A DNA stretch of 64,000 nt from Lelliottia sp. JS-SCA-14. Its GTDB lineage: Bacteria; Pseudomonadota; Gammaproteobacteria; Enterobacterales; Enterobacteriaceae. Numbering within the stretch: position 1 is the first letter of the stretch; each line of letters begins with the position of its first letter. A program made the position numbers and the translations under genes. The notes beneath the pieces were generated by a model, which worked only from the letters and a program-made list of their open reading frames with translations, was not told the DNA's origin and did no database searches. Location: assembly GCF_035593345.1 (NCBI RefSeq), contig NZ_CP141606.1, positions 4,464,001-4,528,000 on the forward strand, given 5' to 3'. Shown piece after piece: positions 7,464 to 19,511 of this stretch.

Positions 7464-9602
7464 ATGAGCACCATTTTGATAATTTTCGCTGCTATGCTGG
7501 CCTGCGTATTGATCGCAGGGTGGTTATACAGGCGTCGGGCGCAACAGCGATATCGACTGCCTTTTTTAAACGCCTTTGCCGGTGCGACCACGCGCAAACT
7601 CGCGCCTGAAGAACGCAATGCGATCGAAAATTACCTCGAGACGTTGAACCGTGTCCAGCAGACGCCTGGCCCGACCGGCGCGACCGCCGCCCCTGTTTTC
7701 CTGAAGCTCAACGCCCAAAGCGATACCGTGCTGTGCGTCACGCGCTCGATTACCCGCTATGGCATTACCACCGACGATCCCAACAAGTGGCGCTACTATC
7801 TCGACTCGGTCGAGGTGCATCTCCCGCCGTTCTGGGAACAATACATTAATGACGAAAATAGCGTTGAGCTGATCCATACGGATTCCATCCCGCTGGTCAT
7901 CACCCTGAATGGTCATACCCTGAGCGAATATGTTCAGGAAGCGCCGCGCTTTGCGCTGGAACGCACCAGTTCCACACAGGCGTCGATCCGCGGTGAAGAG
8001 ACCGAGCAGATTGAGCTGCTTAACATTCGCCAGGAGACGCACGAAGAGTATGCCCTGAGCCGCCCGGACGGGATCCGCGAAGCGGTGCTGATCGTCGCCG
8101 CCTTCCTGCTCTTTTTCTTCTGCCTGATGACGCCAGACGTCTTTGCCCCGTGGCTCGCTGGCGGTGCCGTTCTGCTGCTGGCCGCTGGCCTGTGGGGATT
8201 GTTCGCCAAACCGGCCAAAACCACGCTGCGTGAAATCCACTGCCTGCGCGGCACGCCAAAGCGCTGGGGTCTGTTCGGTGAGAACGATCAGGAGCATATC
8301 AACAACATCTCCCTCGGGATTATCGATCTCATCTATCCGCGCCACTGGCAGCCGTGGATTGCCCAGGATTTAGGGCAAAAAACCGATATTGATATCTATC
8401 TCGACCGCCACGTGGTGCGGCAGGGGCGTTTCCTGTCCCTGCACGATGAAGTCAAAAACTTCCCGCTCCAGCACTGGTTGCGCAGTACCGTCATCGCCGG
8501 TGGCGCTGCCCTGGTGCTGGCGATGCTGATTCTGCTGGTGCCGCTCGATATGCCGATCAAATTCACCCTGTCGTGGATCAAAGGCGCGCAAACCGTTGAA
8601 GCCACCAGCGTTAACCAGCTGGAAGAGGCCGGCGTGCGCGTGGGCGATACCCTGAAGCTGAAAGGTACGGGCATGTGTAACATCCATGCGCCGGGCACCT
8701 GGAACACGCGTCAGAACTCGCCGTTTACGCCGTTTGATTGCTCGCAAATCATCTGGAACGACGCCCCGCCTCTGCCGCTGCCGGAGTCCGATACGGTCAG
8801 TAAAGCCACGGCCCTGACCCAGGCGCTGAACCGCCAGCTGCACCCCAAACCGGAAGACAACGCCCGCGTGAGCCAGTCTCTGCGCGCGGCGATTCAGAAA
8901 TCGGGCATGGTGCTGCTGGATGATTTTGGCGACATCGTGATGAAAACCCAGGATTTGTGTTCCGCCGAAGATGAGTGTGTGCGGCTCAAAAATGCGCTGG
9001 TGAATCTCGGGAACAGCAAAGACTGGGAGGCGCTGGTGAAACGCGCCGACGCGGGTCGACTCGACGGGGTGAACGTCCTGCTGCGCCCGGTCAGCGCCGA
9101 GTCGCTGGAGAACCTGGTCGCCACCTCAACTGCGCCTTTCGTGCAGCGTGAAACCACTCGCGCGGCCCAGGCGTTAAACAGCCCGGCTCCCGGCGGGTTT
9201 GTGATTGTCAGCGACGAGGGCAGCGATCTGGTCGATCAGCCTTATCCGCCGGTGGCGCTGTATGATTACCCGGCCCAGGAGCAATGGGGCGAGTTCCAGC
9301 GTCTGGCGCAAATGCTGATGCAGACGCCGTTCAGCGCCGAAGGGATTGTGACGGGGATCTTTACGGATGCCAACGGCACCCGCCACGTCGACCTGCACCG
9401 TATGCCGGACAGCGCCGGACTGTGGCGTTACATCGGCACCACCCTGCTGATGCTGGCGATGCTGGTGTGCATTGTCTGGAACGGTATCGCCGCCCTGCGC
9501 CGCTATCAGCGCTCGCGTACGCGTCTGGCCGACATCCAGCAGTACTACGACAACTGCCTCAATCCTAAACTCATCTCCGCACCGGAGAGCCTGATCGGAT
9601 AA
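7464..9602 (+). CDS. igaA: IgaA, inner-membrane regulator of the Rcs phosphorelay
   Basis: Restrains the Rcs envelope-stress phosphorelay by acting on RcsD in the inner membrane; essential in several enterobacteria unless rcs is inactive. It has 712 residues (E. coli YrfF 711). Membrane segments are visible at about residues 2-20, a pair near 205-250 (VLIVAAFLLFFFCLMTP and the LLLAAGLWGLF stretch), one near 340-360 (ALVLAMLILLVPL), and one near 655-675, giving the known cytoplasmic and large periplasmic domain arrangement. Start ATG 7464 has a GGGGAAAGC leader. First gene of the igaA-yrfG-hslR-hslO run. Confidence 0.95.
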   Translation: MSTILIIFAAMLACVLIAGWLYRRRAQQRYRLPFLNAFAGATTRKLAPEERNAIENYLETLNRVQQTPGPTGATAAPVFLKLNAQSDTVLCVTRSITRYGITTDDPNKWRYYLDSVEVHLPPFWEQYINDENSVELIHTDSIPLVITLNGHTLSEYVQEAPRFALERTSSTQASIRGEETEQIELLNIRQETHEEYALSRPDGIREAVLIVAAFLLFFFCLMTPDVFAPWLAGGAVLLLAAGLWGLFAKPAKTTLREIHCLRGTPKRWGLFGENDQEHINNISLGIIDLIYPRHWQPWIAQDLGQKTDIDIYLDRHVVRQGRFLSLHDEVKNFPLQHWLRSTVIAGGAALVLAMLILLVPLDMPIKFTLSWIKGAQTVEATSVNQLEEAGVRVGDTLKLKGTGMCNIHAPGTWNTRQNSPFTPFDCSQIIWNDAPPLPLPESDTVSKATALTQALNRQLHPKPEDNARVSQSLRAAIQKSGMVLLDDFGDIVMKTQDLCSAEDECVRLKNALVNLGNSKDWEALVKRADAGRLDGVNVLLRPVSAESLENLVATSTAPFVQRETTRAAQALNSPAPGGFVIVSDEGSDLVDQPYPPVALYDYPAQEQWGEFQRLAQMLMQTPFSAEGIVTGIFTDANGTRHVDLHRMPDSAGLWRYIGTTLLMLAMLVCIVWNGIAALRRYQRSRTRLADIQQYYDNCLNPKLISAPESLIG

Positions 9603-9664
9603 TACCGCTGCGCGACAGTTATGCTACCCTGTCGCGCACGTTTTCTGGCTGGAGAGTTCCCCTC

Positions 9665-10348
9665 ATGCATCTTGATATCGCCTGGCAGGACGTTGATACC
9701 GTCCTGCTGGATATGGACGGCACGCTGCTCGATCTCGCGTTTGATAATCACTTCTGGCAAAAGCTGGTGCCTGAGACCTATGGCGCGCAGCAGGGCATCA
9801 CTCCGGCAGAAGCGCAGGATTATATTCGCCAGCAGTATCACGCCGTGCAGCATACGCTAAACTGGTACTGCCTGGATTACTGGAGCGACAAGCTCGGCCT
9901 GGATATTTGCGCCATGACCACCGCGCAAGGGCCGAATGCGGTGCTGCGTGAAGATACGGTGCCTTTTCTCAATGCCCTGAAAGCGAGCGGCAAGCGCCGT
10001 ATTCTGCTGACTAACGCGCATCCGCATAATCTGGCCGTGAAGCTCGAACATACCGGGCTCGCGTCGCACCTTGATTTATTACTTTCCACCCACACATTTG
10101 GTTATCCGAAAGAGGATCAGCGATTGTGGCAGGCGGTGGCAGAAGAGACCGGTTTGCAGCCTGAAAGAACCCTGTTCATTGATGACAGTGAACCGATTCT
10201 GGATTCGGCGGCAACCTTCGGTATTCGCTATTGCCTGGGCGTGACGAATCCTGATTCCGGCCTGGCGGATAAAAGCTATCTGCGGCATCCGGCGCTGAAC
10301 GACTATCGCCGAATGATCCCCTCACTCAACGTGAAGGAGACGCCATGA
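9665..10348 (+). CDS. yrfG: YrfG, HAD-family GMP/IMP nucleotidase
   Basis: HAD-superfamily phosphatase that in E. coli acts on purine 5'-nucleotides (GMP, IMP); 227 residues (E. coli about 222). HAD motif I is DMDGTLLDL near residues 16-24 (nucleophile first Asp), motif II the ILLTNAH threonine, and motif IV is LFIDDSEPIL. Starts at ATG 9665 after a GGAGAG site. Its 3' end overlaps hslR by the ATGA tetranucleotide, so the two are probably co-translated. Confidence 0.93.
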   Translation: MHLDIAWQDVDTVLLDMDGTLLDLAFDNHFWQKLVPETYGAQQGITPAEAQDYIRQQYHAVQHTLNWYCLDYWSDKLGLDICAMTTAQGPNAVLREDTVPFLNALKASGKRRILLTNAHPHNLAVKLEHTGLASHLDLLLSTHTFGYPKEDQRLWQAVAEETGLQPERTLFIDDSEPILDSAATFGIRYCLGVTNPDSGLADKSYLRHPALNDYRRMIPSLNVKETP

Positions 10349-10746
10349 AAGACAAGCCCTCCGATGGGGTAAGACTGGATAAATGGCTGTGGGCCGCCCG
10401 TTTTTATAAAACGCGCGCCCTGGCCCGCGAAATGGTCGATGGCGGTAAGGTGCATTACAACGGGCAGCGCAGCAAGCCCAGTAAACTTGTCGAACTCAAT
10501 GCCACGCTGACCCTGCGTCAGGGTAACGATGAGCGCACGGTGATTATCAAAGCCGTTACCGAACAACGTCGCCCGGCTGCCGAAGCGGTCCTGATGTATG
10601 AAGAGACGACCGAGAGCGTTGAAAAGCGCGAGAAAGTGGCGCTGGCACGCAAGATGAATGCTCTGACCATGCCGCATCCGGACAGGCGACCGGATAAAAA
10701 AGAACGTCGCGACCTGATGAAATTTAAACACGGCGAACATGATTAA
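10345..10746 (+). CDS. hslR: Heat-shock protein Hsp15, ribosome rescue factor
   Basis: RNA-binding protein that recognises 50S subunits carrying a blocked nascent chain and promotes recycling. It has 133 residues with an S4 RNA-binding domain at about residues 9-70 ([16 protein letters not shown]) and a basic C-terminal tail. Start ATG 10345 overlaps the yrfG stop. Sits between yrfG and hslO, the heat-shock pair seen in E. coli. Confidence 0.96.
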   Translation: MKDKPSDGVRLDKWLWAARFYKTRALAREMVDGGKVHYNGQRSKPSKLVELNATLTLRQGNDERTVIIKAVTEQRRPAAEAVLMYEETTESVEKREKVALARKMNALTMPHPDRRPDKKERRDLMKFKHGEHD

Positions 10747-10769
10747 TCGCCGTTCGAAGAGAGAAAATT

Positions 10770-11648
10770 ATGTCCCAACACGACCAATTACATCGCTATC
10801 TGTTTGAGCAATTTGCCGTTCGCGGCGAGCTGGTGACGGTATCCGAAACCTGGAAACAGATCCTCGAAAACCACAGCTATCCTCAGCCGGTGAAAAATAT
10901 TCTCGGCGAACTGCTGGTCGCAACCAGCCTGCTGACGGCGACGCTGAAGTTCGCAGGTGACATCACCGTGCAGCTGCAGGGCGATGGCCCGATGACCCTG
11001 GCGGTGATCAACGGCAACAACCAGCAGCAGATGCGCGGTGTGGCGCGCGTGCAGGGTGAGGTGCCGGAAGGTGCCGATCTGAAAACCCTGGTCGGCAACG
11101 GTTTCCTGGTGATCACCATTACCCCGGAAGAGGGCGAGCGCTATCAGGGCGTGGTGGGTCTGGAGGGCGATACGCTGGCCGCCTGCCTGGAAGATTACTT
11201 CCTGCGCTCCGAACAGCTGCCAACCCGCCTGTTTATCCGCACCGGCGAAGTGGACGACCAGCTGGCGGCGGGCGGTATGCTGCTGCAGGTTCTGCCTGCG
11301 CAGAATGCCCAGGGCAATGACTTCGAGCACCTGGCGACGCTGACCGAAACCATCAAAGCGGAAGAGCTGTTCACGCTGCCGGCGAACGAAGTGCTGTGGC
11401 GTCTGTATCACGAAGAAGAGGTCACGCTGTACGATCCGCAGGACGTCGAGTTCAAATGCACTTGTTCCCGTGAACGCTGTGCGGGCGCGCTGCGCACCCT
11501 GCCGGATGAAGAGATCGACAGCATCATGGCTGAAGATGGCGAAATCGATATGAACTGTGATTACTGTGGTTCTCACTACGTGTTCAATTCGATGGATATC
11601 GCCGAGATCCGCAACAACGCCTCCCCGGCGGATCCGCAGGTTCATTAA
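10770..11648 (+). CDS. hslO: Hsp33, redox-activated chaperone
   Basis: Holdase chaperone switched on by oxidative unfolding stress. It has 292 residues. The zinc/redox switch is intact: Cys230 and Cys232 (KCTCS) plus Cys263 and Cys266 (NCDYCG), which bind Zn when reduced and form disulfides when oxidised. Start ATG 10770 after a GAGAG site, 23 bases past hslR. Unlike E. coli as I recall it, no yhgE follows before pckA. Confidence 0.97.
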   Translation: MSQHDQLHRYLFEQFAVRGELVTVSETWKQILENHSYPQPVKNILGELLVATSLLTATLKFAGDITVQLQGDGPMTLAVINGNNQQQMRGVARVQGEVPEGADLKTLVGNGFLVITITPEEGERYQGVVGLEGDTLAACLEDYFLRSEQLPTRLFIRTGEVDDQLAAGGMLLQVLPAQNAQGNDFEHLATLTETIKAEELFTLPANEVLWRLYHEEEVTLYDPQDVEFKCTCSRERCAGALRTLPDEEIDSIMAEDGEIDMNCDYCGSHYVFNSMDIAEIRNNASPADPQVH

Positions 11649-11655
11649 TGCCCCT

Positions 11656-11676
11656 CCCCTCACTTCCGGTGAGGGG
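11656..11676 (+). terminator. Hairpin after hslO
   Basis: CCCCTCAC and GTGAGGGG form an 8-bp perfect stem with a five-base loop just past the hslO stop. It lacks a strong U-run, so it may be a weak terminator or a 3'-end stabiliser. Confidence 0.45.
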
Positions 11677-11843
11677 AAATTTCCCCGTTTAGCTGAATCG
11701 TTTTTCGTAATGTAACCCTTACGTAACTTTCTTACATGTATGCGATTACATTCACATTCTTCCGGTTAAATGCTCCAGGATTTAACCTTTTGAGAACATT
11801 TCCCCCCACAAAAAAGCGAATCCTGCGATAATCCGCCCTGCTT

Positions 11844-11859
11844 CGTGACAGGAGTCACA
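11844..11859. promoter_or_regulatory. CRP-like site upstream of pckA
   Basis: CGTGACAGGAGTCACA has the GTGA-N6-TCAC arrangement of a CRP box with dyad symmetry, about 120 bases before the pckA start. pckA is known to be cAMP-CRP activated in E. coli, so the site makes sense. The rest of the 330-base hslO-pckA gap contains several TTACAT/GTAACC-like repeats near 11710-11755 and no ORF. Confidence 0.6.
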
Positions 11860-11978
11860 GCGTTTTCCGTCAGGAAGGGTTTTGTCCAGATACGTAAATC
11901 TATGAGCCCCGTCGCGGTTAACATCCTAAGAAAAACCCTACAATTTCAGGCAGTACATATTGGCTAAGGAGCAGTGAC

Positions 11979-13598
11979 ATGCGCGTTAAAGATTTAACCC
12001 CGCAAGATCTCAAGGCTTATGGTATCAACGACGTCCAGGAAATCGTCTACAACCCCGATTACGCTACGCTGTATCAGGAAGAGCTCAATCCAGCACTGGA
12101 AGGATACGAGCGAGGTGTGTTGACGAACACTGGTGCTATCGCCGTGGACACCGGGATTTTCACCGGCCGTTCGCCGAAAGATAAGTATATCGTCCGTGAC
12201 GACACCACCCGCGACACGCTGTGGTGGGCAGATAAGGGCAAAGGGAAGAACGACAACAAACCGCTCTCCCAGGAGACCTGGCAGCATCTGAAAGGACTCG
12301 TCACGCATCAACTCTCCGGCAAGCGTCTGTTCATTATTGATGCCTTCTGTGGCGCCAATGCCGACACCCGTCTCTCCGTTCGTTTTGTGACCGAAGTCGC
12401 CTGGCAGGCGCATTTCGTGAAGAACATGTTTATTCGCCCGACCGATGAAGAGTTACAGGATTTCGAGCCTGATTTCATCGTGATGAACGGCGCGAAATGC
12501 ACCAACCCGCAGTGGAAAGAGCAGGGCCTGAACTCAGAAAACTTCATCGCCTTCAACCTGACCGAGCGCATCCAGCTGATTGGCGGCACCTGGTACGGCG
12601 GCGAAATGAAGAAAGGAATGTTCTCGGTGATGAACTACCTGCTGCCGCTGCAGGGCATCGCCTCCATGCACTGCTCCGCCAACGTCGGTGAAGAGGGTGA
12701 CGTGGCGGTGTTCTTTGGCCTCTCCGGCACCGGCAAAACCACCCTGTCCACCGATCCTAAGCGCCGTCTGATTGGCGACGATGAACACGGCTGGGACGAT
12801 GACGGCGTGTTTAACTTTGAAGGTGGCTGCTACGCCAAAACGATCCGTCTGTCGGCAGAAGCGGAACCGGACATTTACGGCGCCATCCGTCGCGATGCGC
12901 TGCTGGAAAACGTCACCGTGCTCGCCGATGGCACCGTCGATTTTGACGATGCGTCGAAAACCGAAAACACCCGCGTGTCTTATCCGATCTATCACATCGA
13001 TAACATCGTGAAACCGGTGTCGAAAGCGGGCCACGCGTCGAAAGTGATCTTCCTGACCGCCGATGCCTTTGGCGTGCTGCCTCCGGTCTCTCGCCTGACG
13101 GCCAGCCAGACGCAGTATCACTTCCTGTCGGGCTTTACCGCCAAACTGGCCGGTACCGAGCGCGGCGTGACCGAGCCAACCCCAACCTTCTCCGCCTGCT
13201 TCGGCGCGGCATTCCTGTCGCTGCACCCGACGCAGTACGCCGAAGTGCTGGTGAAACGCATGCAGGCCGCTGGCGCGCAGGCGTATCTGGTGAACACGGG
13301 CTGGAACGGAACGGGCAAACGCATCTCCATCAAAGATACGCGCGCGATTATCGACGCGATCATCGATGGTTCGCTGGACGATGCGGAAACCTTCACCCTG
13401 CCGATGTTCGATCTGGCGATCCCAACGGCGCTGCCAGGCGTGGATACCCATATCCTCGACCCGCGCAACACCTACGGTTCACCGGAGCAGTGGCAAGAGA
13501 AGGCCGAAACGCTGGCGAAGCTGTTTATTGAAAACTTTGAGAAGTATACCGATACGCCAGCGGGTGCGGCGTTGGTGAGTGCGGGACCAAGGTTGTAA
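11979..13598 (+). CDS. pckA: Phosphoenolpyruvate carboxykinase (ATP)
   Basis: Converts oxaloacetate and ATP to phosphoenolpyruvate, CO2 and ADP, the first committed step of gluconeogenesis. It has 539 residues (E. coli 540). Nucleotide-binding kinase-1a motif GLSGTGKTT at 247-255 (Lys253), followed by [19 protein letters not shown] with metal- and phosphate-binding acidic residues. Start ATG 11979 with a GGAG site. Followed by a REP and an intrinsic terminator shared with envZ in the convergent gap. Confidence 0.98.
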   Translation: MRVKDLTPQDLKAYGINDVQEIVYNPDYATLYQEELNPALEGYERGVLTNTGAIAVDTGIFTGRSPKDKYIVRDDTTRDTLWWADKGKGKNDNKPLSQETWQHLKGLVTHQLSGKRLFIIDAFCGANADTRLSVRFVTEVAWQAHFVKNMFIRPTDEELQDFEPDFIVMNGAKCTNPQWKEQGLNSENFIAFNLTERIQLIGGTWYGGEMKKGMFSVMNYLLPLQGIASMHCSANVGEEGDVAVFFGLSGTGKTTLSTDPKRRLIGDDEHGWDDDGVFNFEGGCYAKTIRLSAEAEPDIYGAIRRDALLENVTVLADGTVDFDDASKTENTRVSYPIYHIDNIVKPVSKAGHASKVIFLTADAFGVLPPVSRLTASQTQYHFLSGFTAKLAGTERGVTEPTPTFSACFGAAFLSLHPTQYAEVLVKRMQAAGAQAYLVNTGWNGTGKRISIKDTRAIIDAIIDGSLDDAETFTLPMFDLAIPTALPGVDTHILDPRNTYGSPEQWQEKAETLAKLFIENFEKYTDTPAGAALVSAGPRL

Positions 13599-13604
13599 GC
13601 ACAA

Positions 13605-13636
13605 TGTCGGGTGGCGCTTCGCTTACCCGACCTACG
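13605..13636. repeat. REP-like palindrome after pckA
   Basis: GTCGGGTGGCGCTTCGCTTA followed by CCCGACCTAC is a REP-type inverted repeat directly after the pckA stop. Confidence 0.7.
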
Positions 13637-13656
13637 GGATGCTTTGTTCCCTACAA

Positions 13657-13683
13657 AAACGGCAACCGAGGGTTGCCGTTTTG
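13657..13683. terminator. Bidirectional terminator between pckA and envZ
   Basis: The stem AACGGCAACC / GGTTGCCGTT with a short loop is flanked by A-rich and T-rich tracts on both sides, so it can end pckA from the left and envZ from the right. The same stem sequence recurs elsewhere in the window. Confidence 0.8.
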
Positions 13684-13693
13684 CACTGACTTT

Positions 13694-13725
13694 GTAGGCC
13701 GGGTAAGGCGTAGCCGCCACCCGGC
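13694..13725. repeat. REP palindrome next to envZ 3' end
   Basis: GTAGGCCGGGTAAGGCGTAG followed by CCGCCACCCGGC, a canonical REP unit, immediately before the envZ stop. Confidence 0.8.
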
Positions 13726-13731
13726 TTGTTT

Positions 13732-15794
<2,063 letters not shown>

Positions 15795-16026
15795 TGTATG
15801 TACTCCCAAAGGCCCGGATAGTATTTCAGTACGTATTCTAAAAAAGTACGCGTCTGCGACCAGCTAAATCTGGTATAAATTCTAGTCGAAATTGTTACAA
15901 AGCATATTTAACAGGAGCTTATCTGCACATTTCATCACATAACTCATTATTAATCCTGTCTGTTAAGCTATGTGGTACGTAATGTGCCTAATGCCAGTCA
16001 TTGAGTAGAGTCTTAAAGGTCACACC
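15795..16026. promoter_or_regulatory. Divergent ompR-greB promoter region
   Basis: The 232-base AT-rich gap between divergent genes must hold the ompR promoters and the greB promoter. No ORF is supported, and I cannot assign a specific operator by eye. Confidence 0.45.
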
Positions 16027-16500
16027 ATGAAAACGCCGCTGATCACCCGCGAAGGGTACGAAAAACTCAAAAAAGAGATGGATTACCTCTGGCGCGAAGA
16101 ACGTCCGGAAGTGACCAAAAAAGTCACCTGGGCGGCCAGCCTCGGCGACCGCAGCGAAAACGCTGACTATCAGTATAATAAAAAACGCCTGCGTGAGATT
16201 GACAGGCGCGTCCGTTATCTCACTAAATGCCTTGAAAACCTACGAATCGTTGATTATTCCCCGCAGCAGGAAGGCAAAGTGTTCTTCGGCGCGTGGGTGG
16301 AAATCGAGAACGACGACGGCAATACCCGACGTTTTCGCATCGTCGGCTACGATGAAATTTTCGGTCGTAAGGATTACATCTCCATCGACTCGCCGATGGC
16401 CCGCGCGCTGCTGAAAAAGGAAGTCGGCGATTTAGCCATCGTCCAGACGCCCGCCGGAGAAGCCAGCTGGTACGTCAACGAAATTGAGTACGTTAAATAG
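16027..16500 (+). CDS. greB: GreB, transcript cleavage factor
   Basis: Binds the RNA polymerase secondary channel and stimulates cleavage of backtracked transcripts. It has 157 residues (E. coli 158). N-terminal coiled coil with the acidic tip pair in NADYQYNKKRLREID and the usual MKTPLITREGYEKL start; C-terminal FKBP-like domain with SPMARALLKKEVGD. The YNKKRLREIDRR basic stretch fits GreB better than GreA. Start ATG 16027. Confidence 0.96.
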   Translation: MKTPLITREGYEKLKKEMDYLWREERPEVTKKVTWAASLGDRSENADYQYNKKRLREIDRRVRYLTKCLENLRIVDYSPQQEGKVFFGAWVEIENDDGNTRRFRIVGYDEIFGRKDYISIDSPMARALLKKEVGDLAIVQTPAGEASWYVNEIEYVK

Positions 16501-16587
16501 TCCGAGAGCACCCTCCACGGCTGGCATTTTCGCGTGTCAGCCCGTATAACTATCCCCCTGTTTTTCGACAAACCAGATGACAAAGCC

Positions 16588-18915
16588 ATGATGAAAGATT
16601 CGCTCTGCCGCATTATTGCGGGTGAACTTCAGGCCAGAGCCGAACAGGTAGAAGCTGCCGTTCGCCTGCTTGATGAAGGGAACACCGTGCCGTTTATTGC
16701 ACGTTATCGTAAGGAAGTCACCGGCGGTCTGGATGACACGCAGCTGCGCAACCTGGAGACCCGTCTGGGCTACCTGCGCGAGCTGGAAGACCGTCGTCAG
16801 GCCATTCTCAAATCCATCGGCGAGCAGGGCAAACTGACCGATGCGCTGGCAGGTGCCATCAACGGTACGATGAGCAAAACCGAGCTCGAAGACCTCTATC
16901 TGCCATATAAACCGAAGCGCCGCACCCGCGGGCAGATTGCGATTGAAGCAGGCCTTGAGCCGCTGGCCGATCTGCTGTGGACCACGCCGTCGCACGATCC
17001 GGAAACGGAAGCCGCGAAATTTATCGACGCGGACAAAGGCATCGCCGACACCAAAGCGGCCCTCGACGGCGCGCGCTATATCCTGATGGAGCGTTTCGCC
17101 GAAGACGCCGCGCTGCTCTCCAAAGTGCGTGATTATCTGTGGAAAAATGCCCACATCGTCTCGACCGTGGTGAGCGGAAAAGAAGAGGAAGGCGCGAAAT
17201 TCCGCGACTACTTCGACCATCACGAACCGATCTCCACCGCCCCGTCGCACCGCGCGCTGGCGATGTTCCGCGGCCGCAACGAAGGCGTGCTGCAGCTCTC
17301 CCTCAATGCCGACCCGCAGTTCGACGAGCCGCCGAAAGAGAGTTACTGCGAGCAGATTATTACCGACCATCTCGGTCTGCGCCTGAACAACGCCCCGGCA
17401 GACAGCTGGCGCAAAGGCGTGGTGAGCTGGACCTGGCGCATCAAGGTGCTGATGCACCTCGAAACTGAACTGATGGGCACCGTGCGCGAACGCGCGGAAG
17501 ACGAAGCGATCAACGTTTTCGCCCGTAACCTGCACGATCTGCTGATGGCCGCCCCGGCGGGACTGCGCGCCACCATGGGTCTCGATCCGGGCCTGCGTAC
17601 CGGCGTGAAAGTGGCCGTGGTCGACGGCACCGGCAAACTGGTCGCTACCGACACCATCTATCCACACACCGGCCAGGCCGCGAAAGCCGCGGTGGTGGTC
17701 GCCGCGTTGTGTGAAAAATACAACGTCGAGCTGGTGGCGATCGGTAACGGTACCGCATCGCGCGAAACCGAACGCTTCTTCCTCGACGTACAAGAGCAGT
17801 TCCCGAAAGTCACCGCTCAGAAAGTGATCGTCAGCGAAGCCGGTGCGTCGGTCTATTCCGCGTCCGAACTGGCGGCGCTGGAGTTCCCGGATCTCGACGT
17901 TTCCCTGCGCGGTGCGGTCTCTATCGCCCGTCGTCTGCAGGATCCGCTGGCAGAGCTGGTGAAAATCGATCCGAAATCCATCGGTGTGGGCCAGTACCAG
18001 CACGACGTCAGCCAGACTCAGCTGGCGCGCCGTCTGGATGCGGTGGTGGAAGACTGCGTAAACGCCGTCGGCGTGGACCTGAATACCGCTTCCGTTGCGC
18101 TTTTAACCCGCGTGGCGGGCTTAACCCGCATGATGGCGCAGAACATCGTCGCCTGGCGTGATGAGAACGGTCAGTTCCAGAACCGCCAGCAGCTGCTGAA
18201 AGTAAGCCGTCTGGGGCCGAAAGCCTTCGAACAGTGCGCAGGCTTCCTGCGTATCAACCACGGCGATAACCCGCTGGACGCCTCAACCGTCCACCCGGAA
18301 GCTTATCCGGTGGTGGAGCGCATTCTGGCCGCCACGCAGCAGGCGCTGAAAGATCTGATGGGCAACAGCACCAACCTACGCGACCTGCGCGCCGTTGACT
18401 TCACCGACGATAAATTCGGCGTACCGACCGTCACCGACATCATCAAAGAGCTGGAAAAACCAGGCCGCGACCCGCGCCCTGAGTTTAAAACCGCGAAATT
18501 CGCCGAAGGCGTGGAGACGATGAAGGATCTGCAGCCGGGCATGGTGCTGGAAGGCGCGGTCACTAACGTCACTAACTTTGGTGCCTTTGTCGACATCGGC
18601 GTGCATCAGGATGGTCTGGTGCATATCTCGTCGCTGGCCGATAAATTCGTGGAAGACCCGCACACGGTGGTCAAAGCGGGCGATATCGTGAAGGTGAAAG
18701 TGCTGGAAGTGGATATGCAGCGTAAGCGCATCGCCCTGACCATGCGCCTTGACGAACAGCCGGGCGAAACCAATGCTCGCCGCAGTAACAGCGGTGGTGC
18801 ACGCGATCAGTCCCGTCCGGCAGCCAAAGCCGCGAAACCCCGCCCTCAGGCCCAGCCTGCCGGTAACAGCGCGATGATGGATGCGCTGGCCGCCGCAATG
18901 GGCAAGAAACGCTAA
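16588..18915 (+). CDS. yhgF: Tex/YhgF, S1-domain transcription accessory protein
   Basis: Tex-family nucleic-acid-binding protein affecting transcription; cytosolic. It has 775 residues (E. coli 773). In order: N-terminal helical region, a YqgF/RNase H-like fold ([14 protein letters not shown]), helix-hairpin-helix repeats ([16 protein letters not shown] and [18 protein letters not shown]), and a C-terminal S1 domain at about 650-720 ([20 protein letters not shown]). A basic tail ends AAAMGKKR. The ATG at 16588 ([14 protein letters not shown]) matches the family; an open extension to 16534 has no homology support. Confidence 0.96.
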   Translation: MMKDSLCRIIAGELQARAEQVEAAVRLLDEGNTVPFIARYRKEVTGGLDDTQLRNLETRLGYLRELEDRRQAILKSIGEQGKLTDALAGAINGTMSKTELEDLYLPYKPKRRTRGQIAIEAGLEPLADLLWTTPSHDPETEAAKFIDADKGIADTKAALDGARYILMERFAEDAALLSKVRDYLWKNAHIVSTVVSGKEEEGAKFRDYFDHHEPISTAPSHRALAMFRGRNEGVLQLSLNADPQFDEPPKESYCEQIITDHLGLRLNNAPADSWRKGVVSWTWRIKVLMHLETELMGTVRERAEDEAINVFARNLHDLLMAAPAGLRATMGLDPGLRTGVKVAVVDGTGKLVATDTIYPHTGQAAKAAVVVAALCEKYNVELVAIGNGTASRETERFFLDVQEQFPKVTAQKVIVSEAGASVYSASELAALEFPDLDVSLRGAVSIARRLQDPLAELVKIDPKSIGVGQYQHDVSQTQLARRLDAVVEDCVNAVGVDLNTASVALLTRVAGLTRMMAQNIVAWRDENGQFQNRQQLLKVSRLGPKAFEQCAGFLRINHGDNPLDASTVHPEAYPVVERILAATQQALKDLMGNSTNLRDLRAVDFTDDKFGVPTVTDIIKELEKPGRDPRPEFKTAKFAEGVETMKDLQPGMVLEGAVTNVTNFGAFVDIGVHQDGLVHISSLADKFVEDPHTVVKAGDIVKVKVLEVDMQRKRIALTMRLDEQPGETNARRSNSGGARDQSRPAAKAAKPRPQAQPAGNSAMMDALAAAMGKKR

Positions 18916-18924
18916 TGTCCCGCG

Positions 18925-18975
18925 CGTTTGCCCGGCCAATTCATAGGCCGGGCAAACGCAGTGCCGCCCGGCAGC
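18925..18975. repeat. Long perfect hairpin plus REP-like half after tex
   Basis: CGTTTGCCCGGCC (18925-18937) and GGCCGGGCAAACG (18946-18958) form a 13-bp perfect stem with an 8-base loop, followed by a REP-like GCCGCCCGGC. It is placed to end tex transcription, although no U-run follows. Confidence 0.7.
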
Positions 18976-19121
18976 CAGACCGCACCCTTCAAAATAAATA
19001 AGAACGTACTCACTCATTTAATATGAATCAGGGAACCGATTTCATATCCATATTTAAACCATCGTTTATCACTTAGTTAACAAATTAATTTTTCAAACCT
19101 CATTCACCATCTCAATAAATA

Positions 19122-19135
19122 TTGAGCAAGGTCAA
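19122..19135. promoter_or_regulatory. FNR-like site upstream of feoA
   Basis: TTGAGCAAGGTCAA fits the FNR pattern TTGAT-N4-ATCAA with nearly complete dyad symmetry. feo is anaerobically induced by FNR in E. coli. It lies 118 bases before feoA. Confidence 0.65.
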
Positions 19136-19192
19136 ACAGTCCTCGAATTAATGTCCATATGAACATCCCGTCACATTTTAAATATTGCTGAT

Positions 19193-19211
19193 AGAAACCA
19201 TTCTCATTATC
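19193..19211. promoter_or_regulatory. Fur-box-like site upstream of feoA
   Basis: AGAAACCATTCTCATTATC; its complement begins GATAATGAGAATGG, about 13 of 19 matches to the Fur consensus by eye. Fits iron repression of feoABC. The remainder of the 338-base tex-feoA gap is AT-rich and without ORFs. Confidence 0.6.
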
Positions 19212-19253
19212 ATGAATCTGTCGATTATTTAACCTTCGGTCAAAGTGGTCTCT

Positions 19254-19481
19254 ATGCAATTCACACCAGACAGTGCCTGGAAAATTACCGGTTTTGCCCG
19301 CGAAATTAGCCCGGCGTATCGTCAGAAGCTGCTGTCACTAGGCATGCTGCCAGGCTCCTCGTTTCAGGTTGTGCGCATCGCGCCGCTGGGCGATCCCATC
19401 CATATCGAAACCCGTCGCGTCAATCTGGTATTGCGTAAGAAAGACCTCGCGTTATTAGAAGTCGAAGCTTTAGTCCGATAA
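19254..19481 (+). CDS. feoA: FeoA, ferrous iron transport accessory protein
   Basis: Small cytosolic SH3-like protein needed for full FeoB iron(II) transport. It has 75 residues, same as E. coli, starting [18 protein letters not shown] and containing the [12 protein letters not shown] turn and [17 protein letters not shown] strand region. ATG 19254 is chosen over an in-frame GTG three codons upstream because of family alignment. First gene of feoABC, 30 bases before feoB. Confidence 0.96.
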   Translation: MQFTPDSAWKITGFAREISPAYRQKLLSLGMLPGSSFQVVRIAPLGDPIHIETRRVNLVLRKKDLALLEVEALVR

Positions 19482-19511
19482 ACCGCCAGCTGTTAGACCG
19501 AGTCTAAAACA

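Noticed and set aside
16537-18003. 488-codon open frame antisense to tex
   Set aside because: Shadow of a conserved gene; no ribosome site or family motif.
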